From contig JAHDWK010000004.1 of the NCBI GenBank assembly GCA_023382655.1, forward strand, positions 88,538 to 152,537: a stretch of 64,000 nt of DNA. The letters are read 5' to 3'. The notes beneath the pieces were generated by a model, which saw nothing but the letters and a program-made list of their open reading frames with translations, was not told the DNA's origin and searched no databases. This DNA comes from Anaerolineae bacterium. GTDB taxonomy: Bacteria; Chloroflexota; Anaerolineae; Promineifilales; Promineifilaceae. Every line of letters begins with the position of its first letter. Position 1 is the first letter of the stretch. Below are positions 40,706-49,812 of this stretch, piece after piece. The position numbers and the translations under genes are program-made.

Positions 40706-42430
40706 TCATGAATCATTTGATGGCCTCTGTGAACGGCGCAAACGGTTCTTTACCTGCCGCCATTGTTGCTTGACCGGGTTGACATCTTCTTTCTCGATGT
40801 TTTCGGGGCTGTACCGGGCGCGCAAAAACGCTTCCGTTAGCTCTTCGATTTCCGGTTCGGCGTCGGGCCAGCTTGTTTTCAGGTCTTCGGCAAATTCCAG
40901 CGGTGTTTCGTCGGGATGGCGCGGCTGCCCTTGCTCGGCGGCGCGTTTCACAGTGGAAAGGTAGAAGTAGCGAATCTGGTCGCGGGGGGAAAGGGCATTG
41001 AGGCGAATGAAACGCCAGGGAGATGCTGGCGTTTGGGCATTATCCGGTTTGACGGCCGTTGGCCACCGGCTACGGGCCGCCTGGGCAAAATCTTCGGCAT
41101 ACTCGGCCACATCGTGCCACAGGTTGCGCAGCCATGATACCAGACTGCGGCTGGCCCTGACGAACAAGGCTGTATTTACGCGGAAGCCCCGGTCACGCAA
41201 AAAAAAGGAGATAGCCACAATGCTCATCACAATGGCTACTGCCCAAAAGGCAGAGCTAACCAACATTTGGGCTGTGTCATCTGGCGGCAGAGTCACGGTG
41301 GGCAAAGGGGTGGGAGTGGGGGTGGTTGGTGGCGGCGTTGCCGTCGGCGTCATGGCAATTTCCGGCAGCGATTCGTCGCTCAAGGGGGAAAAAAACAAGC
41401 TCAAAAAGACGGTGAGCAGATAGGCGAGCAGAACAAAAAGCTGGGCCACAAAACCGATCGCAAAAGCCAATACCTGGCCAATGGCAAAGGTGGAACCCAG
41501 AGGCAAAAACAGGGCAATGACGGCCATGATAAGCAGCAGCCAGGTGGTGGTGCGGTGCCAGGTTCGCTCTATTTCCGGTGATTTGCTGGCGCCTTCATGC
41601 AGCCAGCGGGCATTCAGCGCGCCCAACCGGGCCTGGCTGAGCAGCAGCAGCCCAGCCACAAAATAGGCGAATAATGACCAGACCAACGCCGGTGGCAGAG
41701 CCAGCCGGCTCAGGGAAACGAAGCTTTCGGTGGAAATGGAAAACGAGCGCGGGTCTACGGCGGCTACGGCCGTGCCTATGGCCAGCATTACCCCGCCCCA
41801 CAACCATTGATGAAATAACCCGGCTACAATCTCCATGCGGTTAGAAAAAGCGGGTTTCAGGCTGGCGTCTTGCTCGCTGCGGGGCAATGTGAAGTAATAC
41901 ACTTCGGAGGCATCAATTGCCAGACTATTAAAGGCGTCGGCGGCGCTGATAGCCCGCACCCAGGCCAGCAGCAGCAGTATCACGCTGATGAGGAAATACC
42001 CATCAGCCACCAACAGCAGCGGGAAGCGCAGATAATCGGCTAATTGGGTGAAGGTGGGAAAGTTGTCTGCTATCAACCAGGTATAGAGGCGCAAAATGAG
42101 GACAAACACGAGGAACTCGGCCGCGCGGTAAGCCAGATGGTTTAGCTGGCGGCGGTCGGGATGGTTAAGCCAGAAGGTGGTATAGATGCCTTCCAGAGAA
42201 ATCAGGAAAAAAAGGGGCGTCAGCGCCCGAAACAGCGAGATCTGGAGAAGGACATCCAGGACAGTAGCCAGAACTGTAAAAAAAGCAGTGGTGACGATGG
42301 CGATGAGTAAGGGCTGCACGGCCGTGCGTGACCACTTATTGGTCAGATAAGCATACTCCTCGCTCTCGACCGAAATGGCCGGCGGGGGTGGCTTTTTTCT
42401 TTGGATGACCTTTCTCGTTCTGCTTCTCAC
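40706..42430 (-). CDS. Polytopic membrane protein with DUF4129 domain
   Basis: 574 residues from a GTG start. About seven to nine hydrophobic helices lie in residues 35-350, followed by a Thr/Pro linker (TPTATPPPTTPTPTPLPT), one more helix (about 390-410), and a cytosolic DUF4129 domain at the C-terminus (YFYLSTVKRAAEQGQPRHPD, then ELTEAFLRARYS). DUF4129 usually ends transglutaminase-like membrane proteins encoded with MoxR and DUF58. Here it lacks the transglutaminase domain and lies 28 kb from moxR/DUF58. A link to that system is possible but unproven. Confidence 0.8.
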   Translation of the reverse strand: MRSRTRKVIQRKKPPPPAISVESEEYAYLTNKWSRTAVQPLLIAIVTTAFFTVLATVLDVLLQISLFRALTPLFFLISLEGIYTTFWLNHPDRRQLNHLAYRAAEFLVFVLILRLYTWLIADNFPTFTQLADYLRFPLLLVADGYFLISVILLLLAWVRAISAADAFNSLAIDASEVYYFTLPRSEQDASLKPAFSNRMEIVAGLFHQWLWGGVMLAIGTAVAAVDPRSFSISTESFVSLSRLALPPALVWSLFAYFVAGLLLLSQARLGALNARWLHEGASKSPEIERTWHRTTTWLLLIMAVIALFLPLGSTFAIGQVLAFAIGFVAQLFVLLAYLLTVFLSLFFSPLSDESLPEIAMTPTATPPPTTPTPTPLPTVTLPPDDTAQMLVSSAFWAVAIVMSIVAISFFLRDRGFRVNTALFVRASRSLVSWLRNLWHDVAEYAEDFAQAARSRWPTAVKPDNAQTPASPWRFIRLNALSPRDQIRYFYLSTVKRAAEQGQPRHPDETPLEFAEDLKTSWPDAEPEIEELTEAFLRARYSPENIEKEDVNPVKQQWRQVKNRLRRSQRPSNDS

Positions 42431-42451
42431 TGTGTCCCTACCCGCACCACA

Positions 42452-43237
42452 TTATCCATAAATTTCCGGCCGGCGGTCCTGGAAGATGGGAATTTTGACG
42501 CGCACGGCCGTGACCTGATCCATGTCAATGGTAGCGGTTAGTAGTTCGGCCGTTTCGCCGCCTTCCACAACCGTTTCGCCCCAGGGGTCAATAATGCAGG
42601 AATGGCCGCAGAAGTGGGTGCCTTTGCTTTCGCCCACACGGTTGCAGGCCACCACAAACATCTGGTTTTCAATGGCGCGGGCGCGGAGCAACGTTTGCCA
42701 ATGGGCCAGGCGAGGGTGAGGCCATTCTGAGGGTAAAAAGACAAGCTGAGCGCCTGCCAGGGCATAGGCACGGAATAGTTCCGGGAAACGCAGATCGTAA
42801 CATATTGCCAACCCCACGCTACCCGCCGACGTTTGCACCAGGGTACGGCCGTCACCCGCCGTCAGGTATTGGTCTTCATCCATCAGCCGGAAGAGGTGGG
42901 TTTTGCTGTAGACGCCCAGAGCATGGCCGGTGTGGTCGAAGTAGACGGCCGTGTTGCCAATACGCCCGCTCCCCAGATCAGAAAGGCACGAGCCTAAGAT
43001 GGCGATGTGATGCGCCTGAGCCAGTGCGGCCACAGTAGCAAAGATGCCGGTGTCGGTGGGGGTGGCATAGCTTGCGCCGTGTTCCAGATCATAGCCTGTA
43101 GACCACAATTCAGGAAACACCACAATATCAGAACCCCGGCTGGCCGCCAGGGACGTCATTGCTTGCACGGCCGTCAGGTTCGCCGCCGGATCACCCAGCT
43201 TCACGTCAATCTGGCCTAGCGATATGTTCAGTTTCAT
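42452..43237 (-). CDS. Carbon-nitrogen hydrolase (nitrilase superfamily amidase)
   Basis: About 261 residues from ATG 43237, chosen because GAGGAGG lies just upstream; the longer frame to 43333 has none. The catalytic triad of the superfamily is visible: Glu in VVFPELWSTGYD, Lys in VYSKTHLF, and Cys in AICYDLRFPELFR. The Glu-Lys-Cys layout and size match omega-amidase/YafV-like or N-carbamoyl-type members. Likely reaction: hydrolysis of a small amide. Substrate not deducible. It lies 21 bp before the DUF4129 gene on the same strand. Confidence 0.88.
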   Translation of the reverse strand: MKLNISLGQIDVKLGDPAANLTAVQAMTSLAASRGSDIVVFPELWSTGYDLEHGASYATPTDTGIFATVAALAQAHHIAILGSCLSDLGSGRIGNTAVYFDHTGHALGVYSKTHLFRLMDEDQYLTAGDGRTLVQTSAGSVGLAICYDLRFPELFRAYALAGAQLVFLPSEWPHPRLAHWQTLLRARAIENQMFVVACNRVGESKGTHFCGHSCIIDPWGETVVEGGETAELLTATIDMDQVTAVRVKIPIFQDRRPEIYG

Positions 43238-43357
43238 CTTGCGCCTCCTCGGAAGACAAGTGTACCACAGAGGCGCGCAGAGGGTGATGCGGAATGAGGG
43301 GTTCGTTTGTTGGGGGCGGATGGTTATGGACAAGCGGATAGATCGTCCGCTTATCCA

Positions 43358-43837
43358 TTACTGACCCTTGCCGTTCAGCATGTCCAAAATAGCCAGGACT
43401 TCTTCGTTTTCGGGAATATCGGTCATGTCATGGCCGTAATGCACAAAACGGGCCACACCGGCCTGATCCACAATGACCTGGGCAGGCATCCGCCCCAATT
43501 TGAAGAGGCTCACTTGTTGGCCGTATAATTTGAGAACGCTATGGTTGGGGTCAGGCAGACCGACATAGGGCAATTCTTCTTGCTGCCAATAATTGTGGAA
43601 GGCCGCCGCATCTTCCGGGCCAATCACCACAATCTCGGCGTGTCTGTCTGTAAATTCATCATAATCACGGCGCAACTGCGCCATATGCGCGCGGCAGTAT
43701 GGTCAGACAAAACCACGATTAAAGACCAGCACCACATGCTTTTCACCGCGATAATCGGAAAGACGGACGAGACGGCCGTTAAAATCAGCCAACTCAAAGT
43801 CCGGCGCCGCAGTATTGATTTCTACTTTGTTTCCCAT
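43358..43837 (-). CDS. Peroxiredoxin-like protein with in-frame TGA (candidate selenoprotein)
   Basis: Read through one TGA, this is a complete 159-residue thioredoxin-fold protein. ATG 43837 has AGGAG eight bases upstream. The N-terminus has APDFELADFNGRLVRLSDYR and HVVLVFNRGFV, then TGA (43703-43705) as codon 45, then PYCRAHMAQLRRDY. The motif is thus U-P-Y-C where Cys homologues have C-P-x-C, and the TGA falls exactly on the attacking cysteine. The rest (GPEDAAAFHNYWQQEELPYVG, LFKLGRMPAQVIVD) is intact and in the same frame. A GC-rich hairpin 20 nt after the TGA could be a bacterial SECIS. The alternative is a nonsense mutation (TGC/TGT to TGA). Expected role: thiol-dependent peroxide or disulfide reduction in the cytosol. 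No sel genes are in the window. Confidence 0.8.
43669..43682 (-). promoter_or_regulatory. Putative SECIS hairpin after the TGA codon
   Basis: On the minus strand GGCGC-AGTT-GCGCC forms a 5-bp GC stem (6 bp if A-T pairs) with a short loop containing G at its second position. It begins 20 nt downstream of the TGA. Distance and loop G fit the known bacterial SECIS pattern; the stem is short, so support is moderate. Confidence 0.5.
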
Positions 43838-43878
43838 CAAATAATCTCCTAAAACTAAAAGTGTTTCTAGTAACCTTC

Positions 43879-43911
43879 AGACCTGACAGGTTTCAAAAAC
43901 CTGTCAGGTCT
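43879..43911. repeat. Dispersed hairpin element AGACCTGACAGGTTT, copy 2
   Basis: A perfect 15-bp stem with loop CAA in the gap upstream of the peroxiredoxin-like gene. It has the same stem sequence as 26765-26798, 17 kb away. The rest of this 180-bp gap has one ACGGCCGT (about 43968). Confidence 0.88.
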
Positions 43912-44017
43912 CTTGAGGAACTGAACGCTTACGTGCTTCTACAAGACACTATTAGTTCTAGGAGATACGGCCGTAAAAACAAGACCGGGTTTAGCAAAAG
44001 CTCATATTTTCGTTTGC

Positions 44018-44572
44018 TTATTCGCCAACGGTGGCGTTAATCACCATCGTTTCGCCGCTCCGGGCGGGCAGGGTGAAGGGATCGCTGGTGAGCACCACAT
44101 TGCCACCCGGCCGTTCATACACCACCCAACGGAACGGGCCGGTACCCAGGTCTTCACCGCCTACCCACCACTCGCGCAAACTCACCCATTGGCCCCCAAC
44201 CTGAGAGATGTTGTCCATCTGGCCGCGCCAACCTTCCACCACAAACCAGTTGGCGCCATCGCTCCACTGCACTTCGGTCCACAACTCTTGCCAGGCCAGC
44301 AGATGCCAGGGCCAGTTAGGGCCATAGTGCACATGCAGTTGCAGGCGACTGCCCGGTTGCCCTGCTTCTCCGGACGGCCCTGTTACAGGTACAGGGGTGG
44401 CGGTGGGCGTTTCCGGCACGGGTGTGGCTGTCGGCGGGTCGCCACCACGGGGGGGCAGTTCACCTTCCTGGGCGGTGGCAAAGAGCGGCAGCATCAGAGC
44501 TGCCAGCAGCAAAACGGCCGTCCCGGTGAATAGGCTTGTAACGGTACGATTTTCAAATAATTTCTTGGTCAT
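44018..44572 (-). CDS. Secreted protein of unknown function
   Basis: About 184 residues. A signal peptide (SLFTGTAVLLLAALMLPLFA) is followed by a Pro/Thr linker (PTATPVPETPTATPVPV) and a Trp-rich C-terminal domain of about 110 residues (QLHVHYGPNWPWHLLAWQEL, WTEVQWSDGANWFVVEGWRG) with no family I recognise. The shape of the domain suggests beta-sheet. It is preceded on the same strand, 34 bp upstream, by the very large secreted protein, so both are probably expressed together at the cell surface. ATG 44572 was chosen for its spacing to AAGGA. Confidence 0.75.
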   Translation of the reverse strand: MTKKLFENRTVTSLFTGTAVLLLAALMLPLFATAQEGELPPRGGDPPTATPVPETPTATPVPVTGPSGEAGQPGSRLQLHVHYGPNWPWHLLAWQELWTEVQWSDGANWFVVEGWRGQMDNISQVGGQWVSLREWWVGGEDLGTGPFRWVVYERPGGNVVLTSDPFTLPARSGETMVINATVGE

Positions 44573-44606
44573 GATATGCATCCTTTATCAAATGGATATT
44601 GAGTTA

Positions 44607-47600
44607 CTAAGGGGCTACGGCCGTGCCGGCGGCAATGTTGTTATACGGCCCACCCAGAATTTCATGGGTTTCCAGAATACCCCCATAGGGGACGCCTTCA
44701 CGGGCAGAATCTACCTGGGCGTAAATGAGCGTACCGGCGGGCAGCGTGCCGTTATATAGACTCTCTTCTGGTATAAAGTATTGGTTCGGTGCGCCCGGCT
44801 CTGTGCTGTAAACCAATGTTAATGATTGGCCGGGAGCCAACAAAGCGGTGACGCCCCAGGCCAGCCCTTCATCGGCCAGGTCATACCACAACTGGTTAGG
44901 CCCGGTGGGTGGGGCGCTGGGATCAATGTAAAAGTCTACCCAAAAGCCGGTGGTGGTGGCAGCAGTCCCCTGATTCTGAATGGTGACTTCGATGTGATCA
45001 CTGCTGGCGCTGACGGCCGTGATCACCAGATCAGGCGCGTTGGCAACGTTGTTCATTATGATCGGCAGGTAGACGGCCGTGAGTTCCTGGATGGTAAAGG
45101 TGGTGGGGTCAAAGAACCCCGGTTGTGTAGGATCATCGGTGTAGGTAATGCCTTCATTTTGCCCATCATTATCGCCGTCGTAGTAAATTTGCCCCTGGTT
45201 GCTGACTACCTGGCCGCGGAAACCGGGCAAAATGGTGGCTTCAATCTCCAGCACTACGCTGCTGCCTGACGGAATGGCCCCATTCCAGGTAACGGTGTTG
45301 AAGCTGTTGGCGATTGTGCCCCCGCCACTCACCACCTGTACGCCGGTCACAGATAGTTCTTCCGGCAATTCATCCACAAACTCATCGCCGGGGTTGTCCT
45401 GTTGGTCAATATCGCCGGTGTTGGAGAGAACGATGGTGTAGCGAATAGCGCCGCCGTCGGTGAAGGAGCCGCTCACGGTTTTCAGGCCGATGATGTCTGA
45501 GGGGGCAATGACGTTGACAACGGCCGTGTCGCTGGCGCTATCCCCATCATCATCGGTTACCGTCAGGGTGGCGGTGTACACGCCTATAGCGGGGTAAATG
45601 TGGGTGGGGGTCAGTGTGCCGCTGGCGCTGGCGCTGTCGCCAAAGTCCCACTCATAACTCAGTATATCCCAGGCGCCAGGGTCGCTGGCGGCGCCGCTAA
45701 AATTGGCCGGGAAGCCATCCAGCACGATCTGGTCAGGGCCGGCGTCGGCGGTGGGGGGCAGGTTGTTCACAGTCACGGCCGTTTGCCCCATATCGCTGCC
45801 GCCATCATCATCCGCCAGCATTACCACAATCGTGGCCGGATCGTAGTTGTCTTGATACGCGTGTGCTTCCATGAAGCTGGTAGCACCGGCGGCATAATTA
45901 AAATTCTCAACAATGCCATCACCCCAATCCACCGTCAGGATAAAACTATCCAACGGACTGATTTCCGTAAATGCGCCGGAGAGAGTGGTGGATTCCCCTT
46001 CGTCCAGAATAGCAGGGATGGCCGAAACAGAGCCTAAAACGGGTGGCACATTGGTAACGGTGACACTGGCGTTGGCCGAATCGCTGCCTGTGCCATCATC
46101 CACTGTTACCTCAATCGTATACTCGTCAGATGGCCCGGCGGGATCATCCAGGTAAGGGTGGCTGGCGCTGAAACTGGTGATGCCCACTGTCAGGGTGATG
46201 ACATCGCTGTTGCCATCGCCCCAATCAATGATGACAGCGTGTGCGTCGCCGCTTTCCTCGTCGGTGAAACTACCGGTCAGGGTGATCATTTCCGTTTCTT
46301 GAATGGCTGCCGGGGTGACGGTTAAATCCTCATCGTTGATGACCGGCGGGTCATTAACCGGGTTAATCGTGATATTGACGGTGGCGGTATCGGTATAGAC
46401 GCCATCGGAAATGGTGTATTGGAAGCTGTCGCTGCCATAATAATTGGCATCGGGGGTGTAAAGCACCGTATTACCGGGGTTAATGGTTGCTGTACCATTC
46501 AGGGGGGTGGTCACGGCTACTACCTGAGCGTCGCCGTCGGGATCGATGTCATTAGCCAGTACGTCAATGTTTACGGGTACATCTTCATTGGCGGTTATGT
46601 CGTCATCAACGGCCGTCAATGGGTCATTCACCGGCGTCACATCAATGGTCACGATGGCGATATTGGAGTCATTGAAGCCATCAGTGGCATAGTAGGTAAA
46701 ACTGTCGGCCCCATTAAAGTCCAACGTCGGTGTATAAACGAAGGAACCGGTGGAGTTTAACGAGACAGCGCCATTGGTGGGAGGGGTGTTGAGGACGGCC
46801 GTTAAGGGGTCTAGATCGGGATCTGTATCATTGGCCAGTACGCCCGGCGCGGCGATATTGAGGACGGTATCTTCGTCTGTTGTATAGGAATCATCAGTGG
46901 CGATGGGGGCGTTATCGTTGTCTGTAATCGTGCCCACGCCCTGCCCATCAGCGATGGTGGCATTCACCGCATTGCTCAAGCTCACGGTAAAGGTTTCCGG
47001 GTTTTCCACCAGTTGGTCGTCAATAATGGTAATGCTGATGGTGGCGCTGATGGTATTGGCGGGAATGGTGAGGATGCCACTGGTGGCGGTGTAGTCGCCG
47101 GGAGCCACGGCCGTGCCATCATTCGTCGTGAAATCTACCAACACATCCACGCCCACCGGTGCGGATAATGAGACGGTAAAGATGGCGCTGCCATCTGCCT
47201 CGCCCACTGTCACGTCATCAATGGACAGGCTGGCCGACGGCGACAACAAATGATCTTCCACTTCGCCATTGATGACCTCACTGGTCAGCTCCACCGGGGC
47301 ATCATCACTACAATCTGGGCCGGCGCCTGTGTCCGGGACCAGCCGGAAGCGGCTGAAAAACGTATCGGTCAGGTCAGTTCCGGCGGGAATATCAAAAGAA
47401 ATGGTGTTTGTCCCGGCCGTCACTTCAGTCATCACAATTACAGCGTCGCCCGCTCCGGTAAAGTTATTGTTGTTATCCCAATCAATCCAGCCGCTTAAAC
47501 AGCCAGCGCCGCTGGCGACGACATCTACCGCGCCGCCATTTGCTCCCACAACCCAGGTGCCGGCCATCGTAATCCCATCCTCGTCGTCTTCGCCATTGCT

Positions 47601-48464
47601 ATCGTCGCCGTCAGCATTGGTTGATTCCTGACCGTCTGGTTCGCCGTCTACGGCCGTGCCCAGATAGAGACCCCCAATCACATGACGCGCCCCATCGTCT
47701 GCCAATGTTGTGATATTGTAAGCAGCAGGCAAATCGCCAAAATCATAATTGGTGAGGGTCAACGTATTGATGAAAATCTGGAAGCCGGGGGAAGTGGAGC
47801 CATCAATGAGCAGTTCAAAAGCGCCGATGTTGGTGAAATTAGCGCCCGTCCCGACCTGAACCGTAAAACTGGTAAAGGGGATGAAAAAGCCTTGATTTGA
47901 GGTGGCGCCGCTCAGGGAAAGGGTGGCCTCGGAGATGTTAGCCCCATCAGTATAGGCGGTAAAAACTAAATTGGCAGCGCTGTTAGCCGAGCCAATATGC
48001 ACAAAAAGGCCGCTGTTGTTGCCACTATCCGTGAAATCTACGCCGCCCAAACCAATAGGATCGAGCGTGAGCGGATCATCGTCGTTGCCATCCCAACTTA
48101 CCCTGGTCCAGCCCGTCATCAACGGTTGTTGGGCATGGTAGAGGCTGTTGAGGGGCGGCCCGGCAAAAACATTTTGCGTACCAAAAAGGCCCGTCAACAT
48201 GGTGGTTTGAATATCTCGTTCACCACCCAACACACCGCCATTATCAACGGCCGAACTGTCACTGCCACTACAGCAGGCTACCGATAGAGCTTGCGTAGGT
48301 GCCTGATCAAACGCATCAATGATAATGGGTGTGGCCTGATAAGAAGCGACCGCTGGCAACGAACGGCCAGACGCGGCCAGGAAAAACAAAATCGCCAGCA
48401 AACCCACTGGCAGCCGGTAGTAATACTTCAATCTGGAAATAATTGCCGATAGATGCAATAACAT
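44607..48464 (-). CDS. Very large secreted multidomain protein (GEVEDHLL, Calx-beta, cadherin-like, PKD, DUF11, CARDB-like)
   Basis: About 1285 residues. A signal peptide (VGLLAILFFLAASGRSLPAVA) is followed by about 200 residues of unrecognised beta-rich sequence. Then come a GEVEDHLL-type domain (YDFGDLPAAYNI to GEVEDHLL), a Calx-beta domain (FTVSLSAPVGVDVLVDFTT), two cadherin-like tandem repeats (ATDDSYTTDEDTVLN; VDDDITANEDVPVNIDVLAN), three PKD-like domains (VIIDWGDGNSD; LTVDWGDGIVEN; YEWDFGDSASASG), a DUF11-type domain (RYTIVLSNTGDIDQQDNPGD) and a CARDB-like C-terminal domain (DLVITAVSASSDHIEVTIQN). Many Asp-rich loops suggest calcium binding. It is likely an adhesin or surface-layer scaffold. 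ATG 48464 was preferred for spacing to GGGAG. No cell-wall sorting motif is seen. Confidence 0.88.
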   Translation of the reverse strand: MLLHLSAIISRLKYYYRLPVGLLAILFFLAASGRSLPAVASYQATPIIIDAFDQAPTQALSVACCSGSDSSAVDNGGVLGGERDIQTTMLTGLFGTQNVFAGPPLNSLYHAQQPLMTGWTRVSWDGNDDDPLTLDPIGLGGVDFTDSGNNSGLFVHIGSANSAANLVFTAYTDGANISEATLSLSGATSNQGFFIPFTSFTVQVGTGANFTNIGAFELLIDGSTSPGFQIFINTLTLTNYDFGDLPAAYNITTLADDGARHVIGGLYLGTAVDGEPDGQESTNADGDDSNGEDDEDGITMAGTWVVGANGGAVDVVASGAGCLSGWIDWDNNNNFTGAGDAVIVMTEVTAGTNTISFDIPAGTDLTDTFFSRFRLVPDTGAGPDCSDDAPVELTSEVINGEVEDHLLSPSASLSIDDVTVGEADGSAIFTVSLSAPVGVDVLVDFTTNDGTAVAPGDYTATSGILTIPANTISATISITIIDDQLVENPETFTVSLSNAVNATIADGQGVGTITDNDNAPIATDDSYTTDEDTVLNIAAPGVLANDTDPDLDPLTAVLNTPPTNGAVSLNSTGSFVYTPTLDFNGADSFTYYATDGFNDSNIAIVTIDVTPVNDPLTAVDDDITANEDVPVNIDVLANDIDPDGDAQVVAVTTPLNGTATINPGNTVLYTPDANYYGSDSFQYTISDGVYTDTATVNITINPVNDPPVINDEDLTVTPAAIQETEMITLTGSFTDEESGDAHAVIIDWGDGNSDVITLTVGITSFSASHPYLDDPAGPSDEYTIEVTVDDGTGSDSANASVTVTNVPPVLGSVSAIPAILDEGESTTLSGAFTEISPLDSFILTVDWGDGIVENFNYAAGATSFMEAHAYQDNYDPATIVVMLADDDGGSDMGQTAVTVNNLPPTADAGPDQIVLDGFPANFSGAASDPGAWDILSYEWDFGDSASASGTLTPTHIYPAIGVYTATLTVTDDDGDSASDTAVVNVIAPSDIIGLKTVSGSFTDGGAIRYTIVLSNTGDIDQQDNPGDEFVDELPEELSVTGVQVVSGGGTIANSFNTVTWNGAIPSGSSVVLEIEATILPGFRGQVVSNQGQIYYDGDNDGQNEGITYTDDPTQPGFFDPTTFTIQELTAVYLPIIMNNVANAPDLVITAVSASSDHIEVTIQNQGTAATTTGFWVDFYIDPSAPPTGPNQLWYDLADEGLAWGVTALLAPGQSLTLVYSTEPGAPNQYFIPEESLYNGTLPAGTLIYAQVDSAREGVPYGGILETHEILGGPYNNIAAGTAVAP

Positions 48465-48727
48465 GATCATCTCCCTCTACATACGTTTGTCTGCGCGGCA
48501 TCAGGTGTACCTTATGGGAATGTTGTTATCTGGGGTGGCCCTTGTGTGACTGCTTGTACGCCTCTTGCCTGGTAATCCTCATTGTTAATAATTCAATGAT
48601 TACCTTAGAGAGTATAAGTTCACGACCAATTCACGCCTATAAGCAGAGGGTCATGGCATGAAGGTACTACTGGTGTTCAGGGGTTGCGCCGGAAGGCATG
48701 GGCTATTACTATAACACCTCAGAAGAG

Positions 48728-49537
48728 ATGACCGACATGATACATATGGAAACAATTCTCTCCCAAGATAAAACACCGATAGCCTACCAACGCGGTGGGT
48801 CAGGGCCCCCTTTACTGTTGGTACACGGAGCAGTGGCCGACTCTACGCGCTGGGCGCCCGTGTTGCCGCTGCTGGAGGCCCACTTTACGGTGTATGCCAT
48901 GAACCGGCGCGGTCGCGGCGGCAGCGGGGATACCCACGAGTATGCAATCCAACGGGAATTTGAAGATATTGCCGCCCTGGTAGATGCAATCAATGAACCG
49001 GTGAATTTGTTGGGTCATTCCTTTGGCGCGTTTTGCAGCCTGGAAGCGTCGTTGCTCACCTCTCATGTCAACCGGCTCATTCTCTATGAACCGCCACCGC
49101 CAGGTATCAAAGGTACATTATCGTCTGAAGTGGCGGCTACCCTACAGGCGCTTCTGGATGCTGGTGACCGTGAGGGTGTGATCCGCACATTTCTATTAAA
49201 AGTAGCGCAAGTACCGCCTGCTGAATTAGAGCTATTACGCTCCTTGCCGGCCTGGGCTGGCCGGGTCGCGGCGGCGCATACCATTCTGCGCGAAATCATT
49301 GCTCTGGAACAGTTGCCTTTGTTCGATCCGGCCCGGTTCAAAACGTTCAAGATACCCACCCTGCTTTTATTGGGCGGCGACAGTCCGCCGCTCTATAGAG
49401 AAATCATTGAGCAAATTCATAGCGCCCTGGCCAACAGCACCACTGTCATTCTGCCAGGACAGCAACACGTGGCCATGAATACCGCACCCGACCTGTTTGT
49501 GGGTGAAGTGCTGGCCTTTTTAACAGAATCTCCCTAA
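48728..49537 (+). CDS. Alpha/beta hydrolase
   Basis: About 269 residues. The alpha/beta hydrolase core has the oxyanion motif LLLVHGAVADSTRW, YAMNRRGRGGSGDTHEY, the nucleophile elbow NLLGHSFGAFCSLEA (Ser), and a late His in PGQQHVAMNTAP. The substrate is not predictable; this layout is shared by esterases, haloperoxidase-like and C-C hydrolases. The start is uncertain: ATGs at 48698, 48728, 48737 and 48746 are all in frame and none has a strong ribosome-binding site. It stands alone, diverging from the large secreted protein across about 260 bp with no recognised element. Confidence 0.85.
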   Translation: MTDMIHMETILSQDKTPIAYQRGGSGPPLLLVHGAVADSTRWAPVLPLLEAHFTVYAMNRRGRGGSGDTHEYAIQREFEDIAALVDAINEPVNLLGHSFGAFCSLEASLLTSHVNRLILYEPPPPGIKGTLSSEVAATLQALLDAGDREGVIRTFLLKVAQVPPAELELLRSLPAWAGRVAAAHTILREIIALEQLPLFDPARFKTFKIPTLLLLGGDSPPLYREIIEQIHSALANSTTVILPGQQHVAMNTAPDLFVGEVLAFLTESP

Positions 49538-49753
49538 GGCTGCGTGTGCCTCCGACAAATCTACGTGCTCCATTACGCGCCAGCACCCATGACAACGGCC
49601 GTCACTTGTTTGCCTGGCACTACATTGGGTGCTAACATAGCTTCCCGGTGCATAATAGGCACACACTTTTTTTGAGGGTCGGTAGATGGCCTGGTTAACC
49701 GGAAAGAAGCATAATGTGGGGCAGAAGCAGAGTGCAAACCCCTTTCAAATGGT

Positions 49754-49793
49754 AAAAAAAGCCTGATCCTTTTGGGGATCAGGCTTTTTTTTT
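49754..49793 (+). terminator. Intrinsic terminator / possible attenuator before pyrC
   Basis: A 16-bp stem, A-rich at its base (AAAAAAAGCCTGATCC with GGATCAGGCTTTTTTT), with a 6-nt loop and a nine-T run, ending 20 bp before the dihydroorotase start and over 200 bp after the preceding gene. The remaining gap (49538-49753) contains one ACGGCCGT and a possible -10 (CATAATA near 49651). The position fits a transcription attenuator of pyrCB, but no PyrR-binding motif or antiterminator was seen. Confidence 0.85.
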
Positions 49794-49812
49794 GCCTGTT
49801 ATGGAGAAATCA

